This document shows, piece after piece, positions 25,651 to 34,508 of a stretch of 64,000 nt of DNA. A program made the position numbers and the translations under genes. Within the stretch, counting starts at the first letter, position 1, and each line of letters starts with the position of its first letter. The DNA comes from Qipengyuania_C sp046254955. Lineage in GTDB: Bacteria > Pseudomonadota > Alphaproteobacteria > Sphingomonadales > Sphingomonadaceae. The notes below the pieces were generated by a model, which was not told where the DNA came from, did no database searches, and saw only the letters and a list, made by a program, of their open reading frames with translations. Where the stretch lies: positions 248,001-312,000 of the forward strand of contig NZ_JBJXRG010000002.1 in the NCBI RefSeq assembly GCF_046254955.1, in the 5' to 3' direction.

Positions 25651-25779
25651 CGCTAGGTGGCCCGGTGCTGCGCGCTGTCCGCTGGCTCAATGGCGATGTT
25701 GCGATTGGATTACAAGGGGACAGAACCGCTTCAGCCACGCTTTTCGCGTTGCACGCGATTGCCTGCCTCCTTAAAGCCG

Positions 25780-27027
25780 ATGGCAATGATCCTCTCCCCC
25801 TTCGAATGGACCATCGCAAAGCGTTACCTCCTTCCCGGCCGGGGGGAGGCGTTCATTGCCCTGGTTGCCGGAATCTCGGTCGGCGTTGTCATGCTTTCTG
25901 TGGCCATGCTGGTGATCGTGATGAGCGTGATGAACGGCTTTCGCGCCGAATTGCTCGACAAGATCACAGGGCTGAATGGCCATGCGATTGTGCAGGCCTA
26001 TGGCGGCAGGCTGGATGACTGGGAAAACGTTCTCAACGATGTACGCGATACGCCAGGCGTGACGAGCGCATCGCCGTTGATCGAGCAACCGTTGCTGACC
26101 AGCTTCAACGGCCGCGTCGAGGCGGTATTGGTGCGAGGCAACATCCAGCCCGACATCGATGCGCTCGAAGATAAGGTCATCTTCGGCAATCTTGATGAAT
26201 TGCGGGCCGGAGCGAGCAATGTCGCGATTGGCGTGCGGCTTGCCGAGAACATCGGCGCGCGGGTTGGCGATACCATTACGATCATCAATCCGCAGGGGCG
26301 CTCGACGCCGTTTGGCACGGTGCCGCGTCAGATTGGGTACCGGGTGGCTGCCATCTTCGAGGTCGGAATCTACGATTACGACCAGGCGTTCGTGGTAATG
26401 CCGTTGCAAGACGCGCAAACTTTGCTGCTGATCGGCGATACCGTCGGCATGATCGAGGTGACTGTGGAGGATCCCGACAATGTGGGCGAGATTCTCGAAC
26501 CCGTTGCTGACAAGCTGACGGGCAGGGCAGTTGTTGCCGATTGGAAGACCATCAACGCATCACTGTTCGAAGCTTTGCAGGTAGAGCGGGTGGCGATGTT
26601 TTTTGCCTTGTCATTCATGGTTTTGGTCGCCGCATTTAATATTCTGTCTTCGCTCGTAATGCTGGTCCGTGCCAAGACCCGTGACATTGCAATCATGCGA
26701 ACGATGGGGGCGACGCGCAAAAGTCTTCTCAAGATATTCGTCACGACCGGGTTTACCGTGGGTGCAATCGGCACGGTCGCTGGGCTGCTCCTCGGGTTCA
26801 TCGTGCTCTTCTTCCGCCAGCAGATCGTGCGCTTTATCGAGATCGTGACGGGCCAGAACCTGTGGGACCCGTCGATCCGCTTCCTTACCACGTTGCCTTC
26901 GCGAACCGATCCGGTCGAAGTGGCGGCGATTGCAACGCTGGCATTGGTGATGAGCTTCCTCGCCACGCTATATCCCGCTTACAAGGCCTCGAGCACCGAT
27001 CCGGTGCAGGTGCTGCGCTATGAGTAG
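25780..27027 (+). CDS. lolC: lipoprotein-releasing ABC transporter permease
   Basis: A 415-residue LolC/LolE-type permease. The first membrane helix follows FEWTIAKRYLLPGRGEAFIA at about 24-50; a periplasmic domain runs to about 265, then three helices (FALSFMVLVAAFNILSSLVM; VTTGFTVGAIGTVAGLLLGF; LALVMSFLATLYPAY) with the FtsX-type loop MRTMGATRKSLLKIFV. It extracts outer-membrane lipoproteins from the inner membrane with LolD. Only one permease gene is present, as in the LolCD-type (LolF-like) systems of many alphaproteobacteria. I start at ATG 25780; an ATG two codons later is equally possible. Confidence 0.93.
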   Translation: MAMILSPFEWTIAKRYLLPGRGEAFIALVAGISVGVVMLSVAMLVIVMSVMNGFRAELLDKITGLNGHAIVQAYGGRLDDWENVLNDVRDTPGVTSASPLIEQPLLTSFNGRVEAVLVRGNIQPDIDALEDKVIFGNLDELRAGASNVAIGVRLAENIGARVGDTITIINPQGRSTPFGTVPRQIGYRVAAIFEVGIYDYDQAFVVMPLQDAQTLLLIGDTVGMIEVTVEDPDNVGEILEPVADKLTGRAVVADWKTINASLFEALQVERVAMFFALSFMVLVAAFNILSSLVMLVRAKTRDIAIMRTMGATRKSLLKIFVTTGFTVGAIGTVAGLLLGFIVLFFRQQIVRFIEIVTGQNLWDPSIRFLTTLPSRTDPVEVAAIATLALVMSFLATLYPAYKASSTDPVQVLRYE

Positions 27028-27694
27028 CCCGATTGTCGAACTCCGCGGCGTTACACGCAGCTTCGAGCAGGGAGGGGTTCGGATCGATGTCCTGCGTGGC
27101 GTCGATCTCAAAATCCAGCCCGGCGAGATCGTTGGCCTATTGGGACCATCCGGTTCGGGAAAATCGACGCTATTGCAGGCCGTCGGTCTGCTCGAAGGCG
27201 GTTTTGGCGGCCATATCGCCATTGCGGGCCAGAGTGCCGAGGCGTTGTCGGCATCCGAGCGGACCGAACTCAGGCGCAACCATCTCGGTTTTGTCTACCA
27301 GTTCCATCACCTCCTGCCCGACTTCAATGCCAAGGAAAATGTTGTCCTTCCTCAGCTGGTTGCGGAGAAGCCGCGCGGCGAATGTGAAGCGCGGGCCGAA
27401 GAGTTACTTACAGCTCTGGGGCTCGGCGAGCGCATGACACACAGGCCCAGCCAGCTTTCCGGCGGAGAGCAGCAACGTGTTGCCGTCGCGCGTGCTCTAG
27501 CGAACAGGCCTGAGCTCGTCTTGGCCGATGAACCTACCGGAAACCTTGATGAGGTTACCTCTGACAAGGTTTTTGCTGAGTTCCTATCACTCGTGCGCGG
27601 TGAAGGCAGCGCGGCACTGGTGGCCACGCATAACGAGCGGTTGGCCTCCAAGATGGACCGCGTGGTCAGGCTCCATGAGGGCCACCTCGAATAG
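27020..27694 (+). CDS. lolD: lipoprotein-releasing ABC transporter ATPase
   Basis: A 224-residue ABC ATPase. Walker A GPSGSGKST is at 42-50, the Q-loop Q at 94, the signature LSGGEQQRV at 146-154 and Walker B VLADEP at about 167-172 followed by TGNLD. These, and its 8-base overlap with lolC, identify the motor of the Lol lipoprotein export system. After the stop an 8-bp inverted repeat (27706-27713 GAATTGCA, 27749-27756 TGCAATTC, then CTTT) may act as a weak terminator. Confidence 0.96.
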   Translation: MSSPIVELRGVTRSFEQGGVRIDVLRGVDLKIQPGEIVGLLGPSGSGKSTLLQAVGLLEGGFGGHIAIAGQSAEALSASERTELRRNHLGFVYQFHHLLPDFNAKENVVLPQLVAEKPRGECEARAEELLTALGLGERMTHRPSQLSGGEQQRVAVARALANRPELVLADEPTGNLDEVTSDKVFAEFLSLVRGEGSAALVATHNERLASKMDRVVRLHEGHLE

Positions 27695-27790
27695 GGTAGC
27701 TGGTCGAATTGCATCGGTAGTCTGCCGAGCGAGCCTTTGAACAGCAGCTGCAATTCCTTTCTATGCCGGCAGTAAAAGAGGGGACACGCT

Positions 27791-28318
27791 ATGATTACGA
27801 TCCTTGCGCCTTTGGCGCTCTTGCAGGCTGCTTCCGGACAAGCCGCGCAAACTCCGCCACCACCACCGCCTGCTTGCGACAAGGAAACACATGCGGGTTT
27901 CGATTTCTGGGTCGGCGAATGGGATGTCTATCCTAGCGGCACCGACAACAAGGTCGCGGACAGCAAGATTGAGCGCAAGCACAACGGCTGTGCTGTGATC
28001 GAGAGCTGGATGCCGCTCAACGGTGCAGGCGGAACAAGCCTCAACAATGTCGATGCTTTGACAGGCCACTGGCGCCAGAAGTGGGTCGGGTCGAGCCCGG
28101 GAGCTGTCGAGTTTTCTGGCGGTGTCGTGGACGGGACCATGGTACTTACCGGCACCTGGCCGTCGCCGGGAGCGCTGACGACCTTGATCCGGATGACTTA
28201 CACTCCAAATGAAGATGGCAGCGTGCGGCAGCACGGAGAAGCCTCGACGGATCATGGTGTTTCGTGGCAGACGAGCTTCGACTTTATCTACCGGCCCAAG
28301 CCAAAGGAACAGACATGA
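27791..28318 (+). CDS. exported DUF1579-like protein
   Basis: A 175-residue protein with a probable signal peptide (MITILAPLALLQAASGQA) and a Pro-rich linker. HAGFDFWVGEWDVYPSG and the C-terminal SFDFIYRPK bracket a lipocalin-like small domain of the DUF1579 type, of unknown function and probably periplasmic. Two cysteines (in PACDKE and NGCAV) could pair. Its stop overlaps the glutathione peroxidase ATG (ATGA), so the two are coupled. Confidence 0.7.
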   Translation: MITILAPLALLQAASGQAAQTPPPPPPACDKETHAGFDFWVGEWDVYPSGTDNKVADSKIERKHNGCAVIESWMPLNGAGGTSLNNVDALTGHWRQKWVGSSPGAVEFSGGVVDGTMVLTGTWPSPGALTTLIRMTYTPNEDGSVRQHGEASTDHGVSWQTSFDFIYRPKPKEQT

Positions 28319-28794
28319 CCAGCATCGCCGATTTCACGGTCACCACGAACCGCGGTGAAGAGCTCGATCTTGCCGAAAAGAAGGGAAAGGTTCTCCTCGT
28401 GGTGAACACGGCGAGCAAATGTGGTTTCACGCCGCAGTATGACGGGCTCGAGAAGCTCTACCAGCAATTCAAGGACGACGAATTCGAGGTTCTCGGCTTT
28501 CCCTGCAACCAGTTTGGAGCGCAGGAGCCAGGCTCGTCCGACGAAATCGCAGAATTTTGCAAGCTCAACTTCGGTGTCACGTTCCCGTTGATGGAAAAAG
28601 TCGACGTGAACGGCGATGACGCCTCACCCCTGTTCGACTGGATGAAGTCAGAGGCACCGGGTTTGATGGGCTCGAAAACGGTTAAATGGAATTTCACCAA
28701 GTTCCTGATCGACCGCGAGGGAAATGTGGTAAAACGCTATGCCCCGCAGGACACGCCGGACCGCATTGCCAAGGATGTGGCGAAGCTGCTCTGA
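28315..28794 (+). CDS. glutathione peroxidase (thioredoxin-dependent type)
   Basis: A 159-residue GPx. The peroxidatic Cys is C36 in NTASKCGFTPQY; GFPCNQFGAQEPG has the second Cys C64 and the tetrad Gln Q70; WNFTKFLIDREG provides the tetrad Trp and Asn. With Cys and no selenocysteine, and C64 likely resolving, it is expected to reduce peroxides using thioredoxin. The ATG overlaps the stop of the preceding gene, which excludes the longer frame from 28264. Confidence 0.95.
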   Translation: MTSIADFTVTTNRGEELDLAEKKGKVLLVVNTASKCGFTPQYDGLEKLYQQFKDDEFEVLGFPCNQFGAQEPGSSDEIAEFCKLNFGVTFPLMEKVDVNGDDASPLFDWMKSEAPGLMGSKTVKWNFTKFLIDREGNVVKRYAPQDTPDRIAKDVAKLL

Positions 28795-28856
28795 CGAGAG
28801 TGTAAAACAAGCGATTGGCTGTTGGCGAATCTGCCAAGGGTACTCATAGTCGCCCG

Positions 28857-31800
28857 ATGCCTTTCGCCCCCTTTGTACCGCTGCGAGTCTTGTCGAGCTA
28901 TTCGATGCTCGAAGGCGCGATCGATCCCAAGGCAATTGCGAAGCTCGCCAAGGAGCGCGGCTTTCCTGCCATCGCTATCGCCGATCGCAACGGTCTCTAT
29001 GGCGCGGTCATGTTTGCCAAGGCGTGCAAGGACGAAGGCATCCAGCCCATCATTGGCGCACTTTTGGGCGTTGCTCGCCCGGTCGATCTGGGCGGCGGCG
29101 GGGATATGCCTCCGGTTGATTACCTCCCGCTCTATGCGCAAGACGAGCGTGGTTATGACAATCTGTGCCATCTCGTCAGCAAAGCCCATCTCGACCGTCC
29201 GCTCGAACTTGAACCGCATATCCGCCTGTCCGAAATGGAGGGCCGCACCGATGGCCTGATCGCGCTGACGGGCGCAAGCGAGGGGGGACTGACCAAGCTC
29301 CTTGCCGAAGAGCAGAATTCGCACGCCGAGGGCTTTCTTGACCGGCTGCAAGCGCTGTTTCCGGAACGGCTCTATCTCGAGCTCGCCCGCCGCGGCAATC
29401 CGGCCGAGGTAGCGGCAGAGAAAACGCTGGTTGACCTGGCTTACGAGCGTGATTTGCCACTGGTCGGCACCAATCCCGCCAACTTCGCCGAACCGCATAT
29501 GCACGACGCGCACGATGCAATGCTATGCATAGCCGGTTCGACGCATATCGAGGCTGAGGATCGCGCGCGGTCCAATCGCGATTCGTGGGTCAAATCGCAT
29601 CTGATGATGGAAGAAGCGTTCGACGATCTTCCCGAGGCGACCCAGAACACGCTCGTAATTGCACAGCGTTGCGCTTTTGCGCCGCCGTATCGCGATCCGA
29701 TCCTTCCCAGCCTTGCCGGTGACATCGAGGGCGAGGCGCGCATGCTCGAAGAAGACGCGCGCCGCGGGCTTGCCAAACGGCTTGAGCCCTATGGCGAGAT
29801 GTCGGATGAGGAGCTGAAAGTATATGTCGACCGGTTGGAGTATGAAGTCGGCATCATCAACCAGATGGGCTTCCCCGGCTACTTCCTGATCGTTGCCGAT
29901 TTCATCAAATGGGCCAAGGATCAGGGCATTCCGGTGGGGCCGGGGCGCGGTTCAGGTGCAGGCTCGCTTGTCGCTTGGTCGCTTACCATTACCGATCTCG
30001 ATCCGATCAAGTTCGGACTTCTGTTCGAGCGTTTCCTCAATCCGGAACGCGTCTCGATGCCGGACTTCGATATCGACTTCTGCGAAACGCGGCGCGGTGA
30101 GGTGATCCGCTACGTCCAGCAGAAGTACGGTGACGATCACGTCGCGCAGATCATCACTTTTGGTAAGCTCAAGGCGCGCGCAGTGCTGCGCGATTGCGGC
30201 CGCATCCTGCAGATGAGCTACGGCCACGTCGATCGGCTGTGCAAGATGATCCCGAACCATCCGACCGATCCGTGGACGTTGCCGCGCGCGCTCAACGGAG
30301 CGTCGGACTTCAAGCGCGAATACACCAACGACAATGAAGTGAAACGGCTAGTCGATCTGGCGATGCAGCTTGAAGGATTCCCGCGCAATTCCTCGACCCA
30401 TGCGGCGGGCGTTGTGATTGGAGATCGGCCGCTCGCGCAGCTCGTCCCGCTCTATCGCGATCCGCGCTCGGACATGCCGGTGACCCAGTTCGACATGAAG
30501 CACGTTGAGAGCAGCGGGCTGGTAAAGTTTGATTTCCTTGGTCTGAAGACGCTGTCGGTACTGCAAAAGGCCGTCGACCTCCTGGCCAAGCGAGAAATCG
30601 ATATCGACTTGTCAGCGCTGCCGCTTGATGATCCGACCGTCTACGAGCTGATGAAATCGGGCAATACTGTCGGCGTGTTCCAGCTGGAATCCGAAGGCAT
30701 GCGGCGTACCCTGACTGCGGTGAAGCCAACCAAGTTCGAAGACATTATCGCGCTTGTCTCCCTTTATCGCCCCGGTCCGATGGACAACATCCCCCTGTTC
30801 GGCAAGCGCAAGGCTGGCGAGGTGCCGATCGAATATCCGCATCCAAAGCTCGAAGGGATATTGTCCGAGACGTATGGCATTTTCGTCTACCAGGAACAGG
30901 TGATGCAGGCGGCGCAGATCCTCGCGGGCTATTCGCTTGGAGACGCCGACTTGCTCCGCCGCGCGATGGGCAAGAAAGTCCAGGCGGAAATGGATGTGCA
31001 GCGCGACAGGTTTGTCGATGGCTGCAAGGAAGTGTCTGGTATCGATGCGAAGCAGGCCAATGAGCTGTTCGACTTGATCGACAAGTTCGCCGGTTACGGC
31101 TTCAACAAATCTCACGCGGCCGCTTACGCCCTGCTGGCGTATCAAACCGCCTGGTTGAAGACGCATTATCCAGAAGAATTTTTCGCCGCATCGATGTGTT
31201 TCGACCTGCATCACTCAGAAAAGCTGGCGGTTTTCGTAGACGATGCGCGCCGCTATCCTGCGAGCATGGGCGGACCGGTCGAGGTGCTTGCGCCATGCAT
31301 CAATGTCTCACAAGCGCAATTCACGGTTGAAGAAGCCGACGGTGTTTTGGCAGTCCGCTATGCGCTCGCGGGCATCCGCAACGTCGGTGAGAAGGCGATG
31401 GATGCGATCGCGCAGGAACGTGAGGAGAACGGTACCTTCATCAGTCTGCAGGACCTGTTCGAACGGCTCCCGAAGGGTGCAATGAACTCGCGCCAGCTCG
31501 AAGGCCTGATCTGCGCAGGGGCTCTCGACGAGCTGGAACAGGATCGCGCCAAGCTGTTCGCCAATATCGACCTCCTACTGGCGGTGGCCGATCATGCCGA
31601 GCGCGAGCGGGAAAGCGGGCAGGCGGGTCTCTTCTTTACCGAGGAGAAAGAGGCCGACACGCTACGGCTCGCGGAAGCAGAGCCTTGGTCCCGGGCCGAG
31701 ATGATGGCGAAAGAGCGCGAGAATTTCGGGTTCTATTTCTCCGCCCATCCGGTGCAGCAATTCTGGTCAATCGCCAGTGCCAATGGTGCGCGGAGCCATG

Positions 31801-32366
31801 CCTCGCTGATGGAAGGCGGGGCGCCTGCAGGAGGGCGATCACCGGCAGTTATGGCGGCGATGGTCGAGAATGTCAGACGGGGTAAGACCAGGCGCGGCAA
31901 GGATTTTGTACGAGCGGATTTCTCCGATAATTCGGGCCAGTTCAGCGCGGCCTGTTTCGAGGAAGCTATGGTGGAGAAGTTCGAGCAGTGGGCAGCCGAC
32001 GGCACCTGCATCCTGCTCAATGTCGAACTCGACAGCCCCAGTCCCGATGAACCGCCGAGAATCACTGTGCGCGGCGGCCGCCCGCTTTCCGAAGTGACAG
32101 AAAGCTCGCGAATGATGCTGAAGCTCGATGTGCAAACGCCCGAAGCTCTGCTCGATCTGGAAAGAGAGCTGACGACAGGCAAGCAAGGACAGGGCGAAGT
32201 GCTCATCCGCCTCATGACGATGACTTCGGAAGAGCCAGTTATCAGGCTTGGCCGCGACTTCGCACTCGATGGCGAAATCGCTGAACGCTTGGCAAACATC
32301 GATGGGCTTGCCAATGTATCGCTAACCACACGGCGAGGAGCGAGCCATTTGCGTCTCGTCGCCTAG
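28857..32366 (+). CDS. dnaE: DNA polymerase III alpha subunit
   Basis: An 1169-residue replicative polymerase. The palm catalytic region MPDFDIDFCETRRGEVI has the two metal aspartates D405 and D407; GPGRGSGAGSLVAWSL precedes it, and GYGFNKSHAAAYALLAYQTA follows in the fingers/thumb-associated part. A C-terminal OB fold is seen around VRRGKTRRGKDFVRADFSD. The N-terminal PHP domain opens RVLSSYSMLEGAI and AIADRNGLYGAV: the leading His-x-Asp of the PHP metal site (RVHSDYS in E. coli) is replaced by L and S, so this domain is unlikely to be an active exonuclease. I start at ATG 28857, where homologues begin (PFVPLRV). Confidence 0.97.
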   Translation: MPFAPFVPLRVLSSYSMLEGAIDPKAIAKLAKERGFPAIAIADRNGLYGAVMFAKACKDEGIQPIIGALLGVARPVDLGGGGDMPPVDYLPLYAQDERGYDNLCHLVSKAHLDRPLELEPHIRLSEMEGRTDGLIALTGASEGGLTKLLAEEQNSHAEGFLDRLQALFPERLYLELARRGNPAEVAAEKTLVDLAYERDLPLVGTNPANFAEPHMHDAHDAMLCIAGSTHIEAEDRARSNRDSWVKSHLMMEEAFDDLPEATQNTLVIAQRCAFAPPYRDPILPSLAGDIEGEARMLEEDARRGLAKRLEPYGEMSDEELKVYVDRLEYEVGIINQMGFPGYFLIVADFIKWAKDQGIPVGPGRGSGAGSLVAWSLTITDLDPIKFGLLFERFLNPERVSMPDFDIDFCETRRGEVIRYVQQKYGDDHVAQIITFGKLKARAVLRDCGRILQMSYGHVDRLCKMIPNHPTDPWTLPRALNGASDFKREYTNDNEVKRLVDLAMQLEGFPRNSSTHAAGVVIGDRPLAQLVPLYRDPRSDMPVTQFDMKHVESSGLVKFDFLGLKTLSVLQKAVDLLAKREIDIDLSALPLDDPTVYELMKSGNTVGVFQLESEGMRRTLTAVKPTKFEDIIALVSLYRPGPMDNIPLFGKRKAGEVPIEYPHPKLEGILSETYGIFVYQEQVMQAAQILAGYSLGDADLLRRAMGKKVQAEMDVQRDRFVDGCKEVSGIDAKQANELFDLIDKFAGYGFNKSHAAAYALLAYQTAWLKTHYPEEFFAASMCFDLHHSEKLAVFVDDARRYPASMGGPVEVLAPCINVSQAQFTVEEADGVLAVRYALAGIRNVGEKAMDAIAQEREENGTFISLQDLFERLPKGAMNSRQLEGLICAGALDELEQDRAKLFANIDLLLAVADHAERERESGQAGLFFTEEKEADTLRLAEAEPWSRAEMMAKERENFGFYFSAHPVQQFWSIASANGARSHASLMEGGAPAGGRSPAVMAAMVENVRRGKTRRGKDFVRADFSDNSGQFSAACFEEAMVEKFEQWAADGTCILLNVELDSPSPDEPPRITVRGGRPLSEVTESSRMMLKLDVQTPEALLDLERELTTGKQGQGEVLIRLMTMTSEEPVIRLGRDFALDGEIAERLANIDGLANVSLTTRRGASHLRLVA

Positions 32367-32390
32367 TTAGGAAAGATTGAGGAGAGAAGC

Positions 32391-33989
32391 ATGCTCGGAG
32401 CCATGCAGGACTGGACCATGCGCGTGACGCACGTGATCGACCATGCCGCGCGAGAAGCGGGTGAGCGTGAGATTGTCTCGCGCTGGGCCGATGGTAGCGA
32501 AACGCGCACAAATTGGGCCGGAATCAGGGCCGACGCGCTCAAGATGGCGCAGGCGTTGCAGGCGCTTGGTCTAAAGCCGGGCGACAAGGTTGCGAGCCTT
32601 GCCATGAATCACTCGCGCCATTTGGTCAGCTGGTACGGCGTCGCAGGAATGGGCGGGGTGCTCCATACGGTCAATCCGCGGCTGTTCGACGACCAGCTCG
32701 AATACATCGTCAATCACGCTGAAGACAAAGTTCTGTGTTATGACGCAGCCTTCCAGCCCATTGTCGACAAAATGCGCGAAAGGTGGACCACGGTCGAGCA
32801 CTACATTTGTTACGACTCAGGTGAGCATTCGCCCGCCTTCGAGGACTGGATCGGCGAACAGGATGGCAATTTCGAATGGGTAACTGGCGCTGAAACCGAT
32901 CCCTGCATGATCTGCTACACAAGCGGGACAACGGGCAATCCCAAGGGTGTGCAGTACGAACACCGCTCGACGGTCCTGCATGCGATGGCATCGCTCCAGC
33001 CATCGGTATTCAATTTCAACGCGTCCTCGGTGATGTTGCCAGTGGTCCCGATGTTCCATGCCGCGAGTTGGGGCCTGCCTTATGGTGGCGCTATGGCGGG
33101 CATCAAATTCGTCTTTTCGGCAGTCAACGATCCAGCCGTGCTGCATGAGCTAATGCTGCGTGAAGGGGTGACGGACAGTGCTGGTGTGCCTACAGTCTGG
33201 CTCGCGCATTTCCAATACTGCGACAAAGAGGGCATCGACCTGCCGCCGCTGAAGGCCGCAACCATCGGCGGATCGGCCTGTCCCCGCTTTATGATCGAAC
33301 GGTTGATGAAGAATGGTACGCGAGTGCAGCATGCCTGGGGGATGACCGAAACCTCGCCGATAGGCACCGTTGGCGGACCCACGGCGAACTGGGACCAGCT
33401 AAGCTTCGAGGAGAAAGTCGATGTCACAGCGATGCAGGGCCGCCCGGTCTTCGGGGTAGAACTGCGTATTGTCGATCTAGATGATATGGCCACCGAACTG
33501 CCACGCGATGGCAAGCATTCCGGCGCGCTCCAGATCCGCGGGCCCTGGGTTCTCAAACGCTATTTCAAGGCCGAGCAGGATGCCGCCAACAATGAAGGCT
33601 GGTTCGATACCGGCGATGTCGGCATCATTCATCCCGATGGAACGCTTCAGCTGACCGACCGGACCAAGGATGTGATCAAGTCCGGCGGCGAATGGATCAG
33701 TTCGGTCGAGCTTGAGAATGCTGCCGTCGGCCATCCCGGAGTTGCCGAAGCCGCGGCCGTGGGCATGCCTCACCCCAAATGGGACGAGCGCCCGGTCCTG
33801 TTCGTGGTCAAGGCGGATGGCTCCGATGTGAGCGCGGCGGATGTCACCGAATACCTTACCGACAAGGTCGCCAAATGGTGGCTGCCCGATGCAGTCGAGT
33901 TTGTCGACGAGATACCGCACACCGCGACGGGAAAAATTTCCAAGAAAGACCTCCGCGATCAGTTTGCTGACTATAAACTGGAGGCCTGA
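32391..33989 (+). CDS. long/medium-chain fatty-acyl-CoA synthetase (AMP-forming ligase)
   Basis: A 532-residue ANL-superfamily ligase. The P-loop is ICYTSGTTGNPKG (about 174-186), HAWGMTETSPIGTV is the adenine-binding A5 motif, GWFDTGDVGIIHPDG the A7/A8 region, RTKDVIKSGGEWISSVELE the hinge, and the C-terminal catalytic Lys lies in TATGKISKKDL. It makes acyl-CoA from an organic acid, ATP and CoA; the size and hinge suggest a medium- to long-chain acid. ATG 32391 has GAGGAGAGAAGC upstream. DUF1330 and Rieske genes follow on the same strand, suggesting a catabolic set, but the acid is unknown. Confidence 0.9.
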   Translation: MLGAMQDWTMRVTHVIDHAAREAGEREIVSRWADGSETRTNWAGIRADALKMAQALQALGLKPGDKVASLAMNHSRHLVSWYGVAGMGGVLHTVNPRLFDDQLEYIVNHAEDKVLCYDAAFQPIVDKMRERWTTVEHYICYDSGEHSPAFEDWIGEQDGNFEWVTGAETDPCMICYTSGTTGNPKGVQYEHRSTVLHAMASLQPSVFNFNASSVMLPVVPMFHAASWGLPYGGAMAGIKFVFSAVNDPAVLHELMLREGVTDSAGVPTVWLAHFQYCDKEGIDLPPLKAATIGGSACPRFMIERLMKNGTRVQHAWGMTETSPIGTVGGPTANWDQLSFEEKVDVTAMQGRPVFGVELRIVDLDDMATELPRDGKHSGALQIRGPWVLKRYFKAEQDAANNEGWFDTGDVGIIHPDGTLQLTDRTKDVIKSGGEWISSVELENAAVGHPGVAEAAAVGMPHPKWDERPVLFVVKADGSDVSAADVTEYLTDKVAKWWLPDAVEFVDEIPHTATGKISKKDLRDQFADYKLEA

Positions 33990-33991
33990 GG

Positions 33992-34432
33992 GTGCCAGAC
34001 GTCTACATCGATCCCAGCCCGGAGAACTTCCAGGCTTTCAAGGATCTGCCGCGCGATGAGCCGATCCATATGCTCAATCTGCTCCGCTATCGCGAGCTGG
34101 CAGAGTATCCCGAGGAGCATGAGCATCACGGCAATGGCTGGAGCGGCAGACGGGCCTACGAGGAATACGGCAAGACCAGCGGGCCGATTTTCCAGCGCGT
34201 CGGCGGCAAGATTGTCTGGCGCGGCGCATTCCAGACCATGGTCACCGGACCCATGCCGGACGACAAGCTGTGGCACGATGGATTCGTCGCGGAGTATCCC
34301 AACTCGGGCGCATTCTTTGAGATGATCAAAGACCCAGACTACCAGGTCGCGGTCCAGAACCGTACCGCAGCTCTGGTCGACAGCCGCTTGATGCGATTCA
34401 AGCCATGCCAAGCCGGAGAAGGATTCGGCTAG
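33992..34432 (+). CDS. DUF1330 family protein
   Basis: A 146-residue small protein, starting with GTG 3 bases after the ligase stop. The dimeric ferredoxin-like fold is suggested by EPIHMLNLLRYRE, EYGKTSGPIFQRVGGKIVWR and the typical tail EYPNSGAFFEMIKDPDYQ, then NRTAALVDSRLM. DUF1330 proteins are often found with acyl-CoA and aromatic catabolism genes; no reaction is established. The close spacing makes cotranscription with the ligase likely. Confidence 0.8.
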   Translation: MPDVYIDPSPENFQAFKDLPRDEPIHMLNLLRYRELAEYPEEHEHHGNGWSGRRAYEEYGKTSGPIFQRVGGKIVWRGAFQTMVTGPMPDDKLWHDGFVAEYPNSGAFFEMIKDPDYQVAVQNRTAALVDSRLMRFKPCQAGEGFG

Positions 34433-34508
34433 AGGCGCAGTGTCGCATTTGTACGTTGCATCCCTATTGGATTGACTTAGGCTCCCGCTCGACGGTGGGA
34501 GAAAGTCG

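Noticed and set aside
27706..27760. Inverted repeat after lolD as an intrinsic terminator
   Set aside because: The 8-bp arms are A/T-rich, 35 bases apart, and followed by only CTTT; too weak to call separately.
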